Source of the DNA: Erythrocercus mccallii | Taxonomy: Eukaryota > Chordata > Aves > Passeriformes > Dicruridae | Length of the DNA stretch: 64,000 bases | Direction of reading: 5' to 3' | Assembly (NCBI GenBank): GCA_013397435.1 | Contig: VZRG01000274.1 | Location: forward strand, 1-64,000 | Shown here: positions 14,050 to 26,600 of the stretch, in pieces | Numbering within the stretch: position 1 is the first letter of the stretch | Layout of the letters: the number at the start of each line of letters is the position of its first letter | Translations under genes and position numbers: made by a program | The notes under the pieces: generated by a model | What the model was told of the DNA's origin: nothing | Seen by the model: only the letters and a program-made list of their open reading frames with translations | Databases searched by the model: none

Positions 14050-14215
14050 GCCAGCACTGTGGCTCAGGAGAATAGAGGTCCAATGCCTGTTCTTGCACTG
14101 ACATCCTGTGTGAACCCGGGCAGCCCACAGTTCCCTCCCTGCCCCTGAAAAACGAGAATAGCACTTTCCTAAAGCCAGCTGTGCCACTGAGAAATCAATA
14201 GGAGGCTGCAAAATA
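14050..14215 (+). mobile_element. ancient MIR-like (CORE-SINE) fragment
   Basis: The order of motifs matches the mammalian/amniote MIR core in plus orientation: a CACTGACATCCTGTGTGAAC segment, then GGGCA, then a C/T-rich CAGTTCCCTCCCTGCCCCTG segment, then a GAAAAACGAGAATAGCAC segment (the usual 'AAAATGGGGATAATA' region), and a weaker TGAGAAAT. The copy is heavily diverged. MIR elements predate the mammal-bird split, so a recognisable copy in a bird is old and may have been kept by selection. Identification is by eye only. The frames overlapping it (13793-14101 plus, 13834-14211 minus) are not real genes. Confidence 0.5.
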
Positions 14216-15634
14216 TCCAGATTGTGTGAGGAGTGGGAGCAGAGGCACAGAAATACAGTAATTTCTGTTCTTCAGTGGGCTCACAGAAGTATTGCTGCAC
14301 AACATACCTGGAATATACAAATACACTTTCTTTATCAAATTATCCAACACAGATAAAGATGTCTAACCATTTCAACAATCAGGCATTTCAGAAAACTGAG
14401 AATAACAAAGTCTGGGAGTTTTGGCATTGTGACATCACTACCTAACATTGCCCATCCATTTAACTATTGTTATTAGACAATACATGCTACCTCTCTTAGT
14501 ACTAGAATAGCCACAGACATGACTATGTTACAGTATCCTAAACAAAATATTTTTGGATCTACGGATTTGAGATACTTTTTAGAATGTGTAAGAGAATAGT
14601 ACTGGGAGGGTAGTGGTACTTCTTGTACATGACATACACTTGTTGATATGTATTGTACTGTTTCAGGTAAAACTTCTCTACTGAACTCAGTGATCCATTT
14701 TCCATTTTTGTGATTCTGTCTTTCCTTCCACACATTCTCATTTCAATTTATTTAAAAATTAATACTTGATTTCTTTAATTGAAACATATTCCTTTAATTA
14801 AACTTGGAAATACTGTTGAGAGTGGAAATACTCTTGGGAAGAGTACTAACTGTATTTCCTTGATTAGCTTATTACTTTTTATGGGAACTTGCAAAAAAGG
14901 ACAAAAAAGCTAACTAACAATCATTTGAAATTATATCACTTAGTCTTTATGGATAAGTACTTTCCTGTAAATATTTGATTCTCCATTTACCCACCATATG
15001 TCCAGTAAAAACAAGGGATGGAAAGTGGCCATTGCAGTGACCTTGTGTCCCTCCCTTAGAGGAAGACAGCTGACAGGTAGATATATGAACAATTTGTTAT
15101 TGCAGATTCCAGATCTTGTGATTATGTCTGACTCAACTTCTGGGGTTTTATCTGGAATTCCTGTGGCAGGTCAACTTGTGTACTACTCCTTGTCTTTACC
15201 TTGTAGTGACCCCAGGTTAAAAATACACCTTACAATAATACATAGCAGTTTCCAAAATTACTGTTTGAGTTGAAATAATGATGGCAAGCTCCAGACTTAG
15301 AATGATCCAAAAGATGTCGCAAAACATAGACTTCAGTTTATCTGTAAAGATGTTATAATTATGAGTTAAAGTTTTTTGTTTAGTTTTCAGCTTTACTTGA
15401 TGCAGTAGATACAGTAGATAATTGCCATTCATTTTCTTAATGAACAAACCATGTCAATTTTATCATCTTTCAGCATATCGTGTGATTGTGCCAGATGACA
15501 TATTTTTAAAATAGCTTGTTAGAATTTCTTGGGACTTATTTGATGAGGAAAGGGAAGTATTTACATCTAAATCTCTTTTATATGTTTAGAATATATGTCT
15601 ATATTTATTCATTGTAAAATAAGCAAAATATAAT
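14216..15634. other. non-coding AT-rich sequence
   Basis: Only short chance frames (60-91 codons) are present. No repeats or RNA genes were recognised. Confidence 0.5.
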
Positions 15635-16222
15635 TTATGAATCAGTGCCACTAACATTTATAAAGTACTCTAAGCTCGTCTGGTAAAATTTTGGAGAGAG
15701 AGTGGCACATCTTGGCAAATCTTGTCTAAATCTTCCTACTCCTTCATCCAATACCAGGTTATATTTCCGTGCCTCCCCTAAATAAATTTCAAATTCTACA
15801 TATGTCATGTCCTTTGCTAATATTTTTGCTACATTAGGCCTCTTCAAAAGCTTTATTGTTTTCCTCATCCATCAACAACAACCAAAAAAAAAAAAGGTGA
15901 ACTTGAAATCTTTGAGAACTATGTATGTCTCATTTTTTAACACATTCTAGTAACCTAGGATAAGGTCATCTCTGGCCCTTCTTACAGCAAAAAAAGTGCA
16001 TTTTATCCCTCTTCGCCACCATTCACTTCCTCCTGTAGATAGCATAGATGTTCTGGCAGAGATTTGCTGACATTTTGCTTCCTTCTCATTAATCTCTATC
16101 TTCTGAGCCCTCACTATAGCACACCTATCATTCTCAGGGTAGTGTTGCAGGATTTCTTCAATTTCCTGTGGGAATATCTTTCTAGCAAGGTGCAGGAGCC
16201 AGGAGAGAATTGTGACAATGCA
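15635..16222 (-). pseudogene. relic reading frame with two stops (unidentified)
   Basis: I do not recognise the family. On the minus strand one frame is open for 91 codons (16222 down to a TAG at 15949-15947). It continues in the same frame through about 26 codons to a TGA, and then runs on as a 77-codon ORF (15868-15635). In total about 195 codons in one frame are broken by only two stops. The peptide is protein-like rather than low-complexity, for example FPQEIEEILQHYPENDRCAI in the first part and YVEFEIYLGEARKYNLVLDE in the last part. A 12-base T run (minus strand) sits just before the second stop, so slippage could hide frame changes. It may be an old processed pseudogene, a decayed transposon ORF or chance. 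No start codon, polyA tail or flanking duplication was established. Confidence 0.25.
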
Positions 16223-19200
16223 CTATAAAGTGAATAATGCACGTTATTGGAGGACTAAGAGAAGAACAGGGGAAGAGGGTTCTGCTATTTTTGCTCATGT
16301 CTCAACTCAAGATTAGCCTCCCCTGCATGTAAACACAGGAAAACAGGACATCCTCTTCTTCAAACTTGGACTTCAAACTGCAAGTTAGAGCAAGACCCGA
16401 AATTTGAGTGGTTTGCCATGGCTCACTCCTGTCCCTGTGCCATGGTTTGTTGTTTCTCAGTAGTACTGGCTCGCTGGGATTCCCTGAAAGGTGCAGAAGT
16501 ACCAAGAAATACAGCAAAATAAATGGATCTGAAAAACAATAAATGACATATTAGAGATTTAAATTCATTAGAGATTGAATTTATAATGCAGAAATGTATA
16601 TATATGCAATTTTTTCCAGTTACAGCGGTACACAAGCTTTCTAACCAGGCTTGGATAAAAGAAAGAAGGAAATACATAAAGGGGTCTACTGTCTCAACAA
16701 AGGCATGTGGATGTAGCTGTTGAATAGATCTCTACCATTTTAGATACTCTATAGTATCAACCTTGCCTCCAGCCACCACTCCAGAAGCAGTCAATATTTC
16801 CATATGTCTTGCAGCACATGTTCCACATATGAATATCCCAGCTATCTCAGAGCATCTCACATGACACCAGATGTTTAGCTTAGAAACTAGGGACCGCCCT
16901 TCACACCTGCAGTGCTGTGAGCCTGTTTAATATGAACTCAATAAATATACTACAAGCCCTTCTTACCATGCAGGCAATGTACACCCAAATTCAGACTCAG
17001 TCTTTTTATGCTTCTCTGCTGGCATTTGATGAGGCCACTGTTAGAGGACAAAAGAACAATTCCCTCACTGCAAAGCTTTAGACCAATACTCTCTATCTTT
17101 TCAGGATAGGAGCATAATGAAGAGAAGATGAAATATGTGTTAAAGCAGCAATGCTTTGGAAATGGATATGGAGAAGGTGAAATCCATGCTCCTTAAACCA
17201 GCACTTCCCTTCATTGCTTCCTGTTTTCTCAGCTGCCAAAGAGGACAGATTTTTTTTTACCTCCTCCCCTGTGCATTACATTATCTATAGGGTGACAAAT
17301 TTGAAGGGCATACAAGGAATTAACATATTTAATTCTTAGAAAATACCCACATAACAATTCTTTCTTTGATTTAGAAGAGTGCTTATAGCTAAAGTGGCAT
17401 TATACCAATTAGTTGCTCTTTCCCAGAAAAAGTAACAATAGATTATAATCCAAACTGTTTAGAAAAAATTCATTGCTAGATGACCTGGGAAGTTCATTGT
17501 TGTGAATGTGGCTCTAGAATTTTTTCTTTTTGACACCATGCTTCAATGGAGAAGTTAAAGTGCTGTAATGTCATGGATGTTGACATAAATGGAAAAATGA
17601 AAAAGAAAAATTAGCCTATGAAACAAGTTATCTGGCATTTAATGGTGGATGGTGGGAGGTTAAAGATGTTAAGATCGTAGCTGATAATGGAAAACTAGAA
17701 AACAAAAGAAGTAGCCTATGAGATATGGCTTTTAGGCATATAGGAAAATAAATCTCTGACTTGAAAGGTTTAATCCCTAACCCCTTTACATTTTGCAAGA
17801 GAAGCTGCTTATAGTTAGACATTTTGTATCTCCATTTGACGGGCCAACATGCTGGCATACAGTGGCTGAATCAGAAAAATAAACATTTACAAAAAGACTG
17901 GCTACAGGGAAGGAAATAAAACATCATGTAAATAATGATTACATAATATCTTCCATTTGATAGTCTGAGTTACTGCTCTTCCTTCACTCATAAAATGTTC
18001 TTTCTAGTTTTGTTCCTTCATACAAAATATCCTAAGTCTGTTTATGGAAGAAATAATTCAGCTTACACCACAACTGCCAGCTTCTTCTAAAAGTGTCAAT
18101 AATGCATGTATTTGCATAACTCTACATGTCAGGTGCAAAACATTATGGCTTCTGAACCAAAACACTACCTAACAAATGCTTAAAACCATCCTTACTCAAG
18201 AAATGTCTTCACTGAGGTTGAAATAAAAGCAAAAAGGAATGAATTTATAAATTGAATCATGACACATACACGTTTTAAAAATATTCTGTTATAAATAAAA
18301 GTGCAAATAAAAAATTAGGACATTTTCTTATTGATAAAACTTATGCTGTCATAATTTCAAAATGCCTCATTGAACTGAGGAGCCTGTTGCTACAGATAAT
18401 ATGCAGATGAAGTAAGAAGCATGTCTGCTCAGGCAAGGCAGACTGTACAGAAATATACAGATATAGCTGCATGGAAGCATTAAGTACCTTACCAGCATGA
18501 CAGTGAAAGAGCAAGCTTAAACTGGTGAGTTTCATGATGAGAATATTGAAGTTTGAAGCCCTCAGACCTAGCTAGATATATGGTTTTGCTGTCCAATAAT
18601 TTTCTCTGCTTTTTTTTTTCTTTTTGTTCTGCTCATACCGCATACACCAACACAGAAAACAATGGCTCCATTCTGGTCAACAGAAAAATTAAATTATTGC
18701 TGTACAGGTAAAAAAAAGTTTCTCCAAAGGATGTCTTTTTTATTGTTGTATCTGTTCATTTAGAGTCACCATTAAGGTCATAAAGTTGTCTACTCATTTT
18801 TGTCAAAATTTGAAAATGAAAGATCAACAGTGTGAGTCCCCAGAGTCTTTTACAGATTGCAGATTTTTCTCGGTATTATTGACACAACTGGGTAAAAGAC
18901 TAATAATTAGAAGGTACTAAACACCTGCTTCTGGAAAACAAGCTTATTCAAGACAAGGTAAGATCTGAAACCTTTCAAATAATTTCTTAAATTTTACTGA
19001 AACTACATCTCTAACACAAATCACAAAACAGAAGTTAAAAATTCTGATTGTCTAAGAGCAGAAGATGCTTAACAAAGTCACATGAAAGTTACTTTTCACA
19101 CAATAAATTTTGCTAAGTGCAGAAAATCTGGAGTGGTTCCTCTCCAGCGATACAATGTGTATTTTGTTAATTTATTAATCACTCTTCTTTTGCTAATATC

Positions 19201-20487
19201 ATCCCTAGGACATTTTACCCCTCATATTCTTAAACAGGTGAGGGAGACTAACTGCACAATGCACGTGGTAGCAAACCAAATAATTCATGAATTGCCTAGG
19301 AAAAAACAAACTTAAATAGATGATATGCAACAGAGAAAGACAGTTGACAAAATATGGATTTTGCAAGGATCCATTAATCAAATAAATGGAAATATTTGAT
19401 TAGAAAATTGTCTTTCACAGATCAAAGAAAATGAACAGTATTGTCAAACAAAACAAGTTGAGCATTTGGCTTGACATCAAAACAACTACTGAGTCAGTGT
19501 AGTCTTTATTTATGTTCAGGTCATCTTCCTTTTTCTGGAGTACCATTCTTGTTTCTAGGACCAACCAGAGAGGCAGGTGCAGTGCAAAGGAAATAGGAAT
19601 AGTTCAGTCTGCTCCTTGCTATCTTAGTTGGTATTTGGTGTGTCATTACCTTATGCTAGGAAAAACAAATCAAAACAGGACATTTTGCCAGCAGATGATT
19701 TCATAGTTAAAAGAATAACTATCAGTTGTAAGATGTATATCAGCTCTGCTTGCTTGTACTGCAAATGTTTCTATACTTTCAGCTTTCAGTCATATTATGG
19801 TTTTTTGTTGGTTTTTTTTTTGTTTTTTTTTGTACTGTAATGTGGTATAGACATGCCAATGGTCAGGATTCCCTGTGCCAGCAAATTCTGAAAGATATTC
19901 TTAAAATAAACACACGATGAATGACAAGAGGCAATAGAAATCCATATGCTACCCATAGGATAATGTAGCAGTGTTTCCTGAACAGCTTCCATGCTCCTTT
20001 ATGGCTGAGATTAGACAGAACTAGAAATTAATCTGCCTGGCAGCAATCACAAATGAGGGATTCAGCAAAAATTTTGCTGTTCAAAAGAGAGAATTATGCT
20101 TACAGATGTGTGTATACTCAGTGGAAAAAAAAGAACTTACAGCATGTAATATATGTGCTTTAAAAATTAGTCATTCATTAAAATGTATTACAATCTTTTT
20201 CCCCACATAATTTCTTCTTTTCAGATGGCATTCTTTCTGTATATAAGTATTAGAAAACTTGTAAAAAATCAAAAGTAAACAACCTCTATTTTTTATATTT
20301 TGTCTTTCTGAGACTATCTTTACCTCAAAATGCCTTCACTGAAAGTTCCACAAGATAGTTACCTAATCCATATACATAAAGCTTGATTTTAACAGACCTG
20401 AAATATAGGTAAGGTATTTTAAGTGTTTCTGCTTTTTTGATTCATTATGCTAGAAAAGTTAAGTATTTTTAAGTATAAACTTAAAAA
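16223..20487. other. non-coding AT-rich sequence
   Basis: No gene or transposon was recognised. A T/G-rich run (about 19799-19832) and a T-rich run near 18610 are simple low-complexity tracts. ORFs of 60-84 codons show no family resemblance. Confidence 0.55.
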
Positions 20488-20631
20488 AAAAAGTTGTTAA
20501 TAAAAATTTAGATTGATAAAACAAAATACAAGGTCCAAAACTTGCAAAAAATTATTTTTAAAAAGTTGTTAATAAAAATTTAGATTGATAAAACAAAATA
20601 CAAGGTCCAAAACTTGCAAAAAATTATTTTT
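20488..20631. repeat. perfect tandem duplication, two 72-bp units
   Basis: Bases 20488-20559 and 20560-20631 are identical over all 72 positions by direct reading. The unit starts AAAAAGTTGTTAATAAAAAT and ends ATTATTTTT. The match stops at the next base on the right (A versus T). Zero divergence in neutral-looking DNA implies a very recent duplication, a possible allelic length polymorphism, or an assembly artefact. Confidence 0.95.
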
Positions 20632-23600
20632 TGAAAACAAATTCTTACCATTTCTTTAAAACAAATAATAGATAATTTTATCCAATGGACACTTTGCTGT
20701 AATGGATATTCAAAACAAAAGGGAAAATGAAAAGAAAAGATGAGGAACAAATTCAGATTATCCTCTACCTAAAATTCACCTTTTATCCTATGAAGTCTCC
20801 TATTTTCTATTTACACAATAAATAATATCTTTAATATACTGGTTGGATTAAATCAGACATGAGTTTATTTCCTCCATTTTACATATAGAGGCGGAGATCC
20901 AACTAAAACACATAGAATCCACACTGAAAAGTACAGTCATGAGTAATTAATTACAGCATAAGGTTAGATAATAATATAATTTTGCTAATTACAGCTTGGG
21001 GCCGATTTTTCAGTGCAGCGGACAACAGCATGTGTTTGTTCTCCACAATAACAATAATGGGATACATCATTAACCCTATTTTATTCTTTCTTAATTTTTA
21101 TAATACCAATAACAAAGATCATTAACCTCTGTTTTGTTTAACATCTAATCAGCCATTTTAGTTAAATAAATATAATATGAAACATTAAACATTGCTTTGT
21201 TTAGCTAGATTTCCTCTCAGGAGGGGAAATTCTCCTAATGTTATATTAATACCAGTTGACTCAACAAGTGTTAAAATACCAGGGGCAACATGGTAAAAGA
21301 GCCATTGGAACACTCAGTGTTTAAATGAAATCTATTTAACCATAATTATTTGATAAACATTTTCTTTAAAAAAGGACAACATTTCCATTAAAACATATAT
21401 TGAATATATTCAATAAATTGTCCTTTTGATCATTCTATTATGTTCTGGAATTCAAATATCACTTACATTGAGGTATTTATAGATGTAAAGTTTTTGTTCA
21501 GTCCTATAAATCATCCATTCATTACAAGGTAAAAGTCTACCTCTGACTGTGAAAGTAAACCGAATTAAGAAGGGGAAAAAGAATATATTTCTGCCGAGGA
21601 CAATCCATTTTGCATAAATGTCCCCAGGTGCAATACAATAATACAAGTAAAACCATATGACCAATATTTTGAATCACCATTTCTGTGACTTGTAATAGAT
21701 AAAAGAGGAAAATGGTGATATATTAGTAAGCAAGAGGTATGGTTTTGAATTTCAAGCTTGGATATTGAAATATATTTTTTACACAGCTATAAGGATAACA
21801 TTGAATAAGACCTTAGTTTTTTAGGTGAGTAACCGTAACAAGGTAATAGGGGGATGAAATTACGTAAGTTTGGAAATGACAAAAAAATTTGCACTAAAAA
21901 AAGGTTAAAGTAGTTCTGAATATTGCTGTTGAAACCAGTGGACCCAAGCCTCTTCTTGTATTTATTTATGTATGAGTGCTGCAAGCCAAGATCATCTTTT
22001 AGAGTGATGTCATGTACAGATCGATAATCAGTTGATTTGAACAGAGCATCTGTGAAGCCTACACATTTAATATAAGGGTTATGGGATATTACTTATTTAG
22101 AAGTGATCCAACAGGAATACATAACCATTTGTCATTTTAAGGCCATAGAGAGTTCCCAAATGCTCAGATCCATGGGAACAAGATGACATTAAAATCCTAT
22201 GTGATTTTTGATGAATATCTGTTGGGTTGGTATGCAGTACCTCTCTGCCTTAAATTAGTTGTATTGATTTTCTTCACACTTCTGCAGAACTTCTGTAGAA
22301 TTTATTCTGTATTAGGCACAAACAGTCCTTTTCCCCACAAATTAAGCATTCAGAAAATCAAAAATTCTTATAAAAAGTCACAATTAGAGCAGAATAAAAA
22401 AGGGCATCATGAAGTACAAACCTCTTTCTGCTATATTTAAGAGCGCTAAAGGCAGCACTCTTAGCACTCACTAAGTTTGAGTGAAGCTATGAATCACAAA
22501 ATAAAGATTTCCCTATTTGTCTACATTTCTTGAATTTAATAAGACTTGAAAGTAATTTCAGTCTAAATTTTAAATACTTGCACTACAAGTAGCGTATATT
22601 CTGAACAGTTTCAAGTAAGACTTTAGATTTGGAAGGACAACATTTTCAATTATTTCAACATAAGATGCTACTTTAATTCTGTCACAAATGTTTATACTAC
22701 TACAAACCTTATGAGAAAGGAAATAGAAGAAAGACATTCTAACTCAAAGATACTATTTAGTTCAAGATGCTGTTTAAAAATGCCATTCAGCTGCCACTGA
22801 GGTAGAGATCTTTTCAAGGTGGTACTGCTTTACCCTTACATTAGGTTAAAAAATATCCTATCCCTTTACTGCAGTTCTTTGGTCCAAAATGTTTTTCCAA
22901 GCAAGCATGAAAACTGCATTCTTACTTTCACCAAGCAGTGGAAAATATGCACTGATGCATTTAGAAAGAATGAGGAATTAGAACTTTCAGTGTATTTCTA
23001 AAACTAGAGATACATGGTTGATGCACATTTTTCCTGTGAATGAGATTCTCTTAACTGTAGCTTGTCATTTTTACAAGGAAAAGGGACATACCAGTTTTTC
23101 TCCAGCTCTATCATTTGATTCCTGATTATTTTAAACACTGTTATAGGGAAGAATAATTGATCTTCTTCTACTTTATCTACAGTATAATTTTATCCACAAC
23201 TTATAACTTATGTAAACAGACAACTGACTTAGAAGTCACCAAATGCCTAGAAGATCATTATACACGACTGTAGTAAGCCAAACACAAGCTGATTTCCGAA
23301 GTTCTAAGGGTTCTTGGTTTTCTTAATTTTAATGGGATTTCATACAAATCCTAGGAGATAACTTTATGCAGAATCATGACTCTATGCTAATCATTTTCCA
23401 TTCTCCCACTACTCCACACAGCTACTACACTGGAAAAAACACTAAGCTACAATAAAGCTAAAGGACAGTTGTGCACCTGTCTCCTCCTCCTCCCTTTTAT
23501 TTCTTTAAAGAGTTGCAATCTCCACCTTCAAATGCACAGTGTTTCTTGTTGGTTGGAACTTTGTGAACAGCTTTGAGAGAAAGATACTAAACAGCATTTT

Positions 23601-26600
23601 ATTACAGGTTAAACTACAGGTAAAGAAAATTATTGCAATTTCTGCTCTTAGGAGGAATGCAGGAACAAGAGTTGCTACTTAATAAAATGAAAAGATAAAG
23701 TAAACTTCAAATGTTTTGTTATAAGAAACTAAATATTAACCAAGCATTATGGGTTTGGTTGGTGGGTTGAAATTTTCTTCTGGTTTTTTGTTTGTTGATG
23801 ACTCAGCATTCTTCTCCTTCGCCTTTGCATTATAGGAAAAGATTATGAACAGCTGTCTGATAGGAGTGGTTTAGAATGCTTTGTTTATCCTGTATTGCAA
23901 CGAAAGAGGAAGGAATTAAGAGCTGGCTGTGATTTAATGCTACTCCAAGCTCTATCAATCAATGTTACTCACTATAAATGCGAAAAACTAAAAGGCAACA
24001 AAGCCTTTACAATTGGTATCATTTAATTAATCTGTGTCTCTTGTAAAAATACCTGTTGCAAGATTTCTGAAAAGTGGAACTTAAGAATAAAAAGAAATTC
24101 TAAGTGTTCTTTAGACTTTACTGTTGTCAAAAACTGAGAATTAAATGTAGACATTACATATGCATAGAATAGATATTTTGAATTAAAAAAAAACAGAAAA
24201 TGAAAAGCATTATGTAAACCACATTTTATAAAAAAATGTAAACCACCAAATTTTATAACAAAACAATTTTTATAACATTTTGATTTATTCTCATTGCTGA
24301 AAATCACACAAACAATTAAGTTGTACAATAAATTATGCAATATACCCCCCCAAAATGGGGTAATTAAGCATGAAGACAATGTCTCTGAATGATTCTCTGA
24401 ATGAACCTGTACTCACTGGTTTAGTTAATTCTAGTTTAGTTAGAATGGGGATACATATCTCTGCACTTGCAAGCAGTTAATATTTTTGCTTTTATCCTGG
24501 GAAGTATCACTATTTGGATCAGTTTTCTCTAGGAAAAAAAGACAGTAAAGTGGGCATGTCTACACATCAAGTGCAGTTTGCTTTGTTTACACATAGCCAT
24601 CTGTCCTGTAGTGGAGACATACACGCAGCATTTAGACTATTTTTTAACAAGAATTATAGGATGACATAAATGGCCAGTTTCTCAAGGGCCAGTCTCAACA
24701 TCAAGGTCAAACCCAAAACTTACATGGTTCTCTCTGTAGAAGATAGTGCAAAAACTTGCAAGTACATACAATTCTTCTCAGTCCTGTTTGCCCAATTGTT
24801 TTAAAAAGATGTGTAGCAACTACAAAATGTATTTTATACTATCTGAGAAGTCCAGTTAGGCATGAAGTGTGCTTCTCTATCTACACTGCTCCACTCAGCC
24901 ATGCTCTTCATAAAGAATACTTATTTCTGCCTCTGCATTTTCATTCATTAACCTGGATGTGCCTTTACATATGCAACAAAGCTGATTCAGGTGCAATTGG
25001 ATTTCCCACACAGCATCAAAACTGTAGTCCTGGTTTCCAAAATAAGGGCAGATGAAAGGCAAGCAGCATCTCTGCATTTTTCTATTGTAGACTAAATACA
25101 AAATACTGAGAAGAAAACGATGTACATCAATTATCATAGAAGATTCATAGAAGGACTACTGTGCAGCATCAGTATCTTCTGTTTATTTTAATGGGTGTAT
25201 ATTTCATATTTAACAGCAAATTTACAAAAATGCAGTATTCATACTGCTAAAGACAGAGTTTGTAAAAAAGAAGATAATGTTAGCAAAAATCGGCTTCTTT
25301 GTTAAATGATTGCATACTTGCTGAGGAGAAGAACTGAAAGTGGACACAAATGGAGCAGTGATAGAAGATGCACTAAACACCACCAGCAGCAGCTGCTGAA
25401 ATAACTTTGTAGCAATGGCAGCAGTAGAGTTTTAGAGTTTATTAGAAGCACTATTACTGTTTTCATTCAATAGAAGATTATAAACAAAAGGAATCATACA
25501 TTTGAAGCCCATGAAAATACAGTAAACCTAGCTGCCTATTTATGCAGAAGAAATAAAATACTTCTTGAACCCCTTTTGTTCAGTTTGTGTAGGAGCATAG
25601 GTATGTAATCAAGTGTTTTTCATATGATACATTGTTCTATTTGCTTACTCTTTTCTTAAATCCTTTGCTTAGTTACCTGTGCATTTGACCTGAACAAGCC
25701 ACAACTGCTGACGCTTAGTATCTTCTTTGTGGGTGATAAATCCCTTTCCATTTAGTTCACTAAGGATAACTCTCATGCATACCTTATGAAGGATCACTTT
25801 CCAGAGCTCAGTATACAATTATTCACTTTCTTCCAAAAATTTTAGTGGATTTATGAATCTTCTTGCATGTAATTCAATCTCTTTCTACTGTGTAAGTTTT
25901 TTAAATCTCCACATAGAAAACGGTATGTTTTATTCTTTTCATGGTAGTTATAACTTTCATGCATAATAGTAATCCTTCAGATAAGCTTGTCTCCCATCTC
26001 TGCCCTTTAAGAAAGAAAACAGTCCATAATTTGCAGTGTTTTCTCAAATGTAGACCTATTTTTAATTGTAGTAATGCATATGGAGTGAGGTAGGAAGTTC
26101 ATTGTCTATTTTGCCTATGGAAGCTTACTGTATTTGTTGCAGCCTTAAGTTTGTCTATATGTGAGTTAATATACAATAATTCTCTTTACATCCTATATTC
26201 TTAATCACGGTTGTATTCCTATCTTGAACAAACTGCAGATGACTTCAATGCATTTCATAGTATTGAAATATTTATTGAAACTTATAAACTTGGAAAATTA
26301 CAGTTACTTTAACCTATAAATTGAAAACTCTTAGTGCATTCCTCTGGGCAAGTTTACAAAGGTCTCTCCAGAAGTTATTTTACTTCATGGGAGGGGTTGT
26401 TAAGCAGTACAGGAAAGCTACATAGGGATTATTACATTGAACTCTCCGAAATAGAGATTAGCATATTTTATAAATTATTTTCTTATTTCTTTAATTTATT
26501 GTTATTTTCAATTTTATTAATAATATTCTATATAATGAAATAAGCGAAATTTCCCAGAAATTGTGTAGCTTTGTTTAACATTCCCCATCTGTAACCTGTA

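Noticed and set aside
24023..24379. 118-codon minus ORF
   Set aside because: The composition is dominated by Phe, Asn, Lys and Leu, as expected from AT-rich sequence, and it includes poly-A/T tracts.
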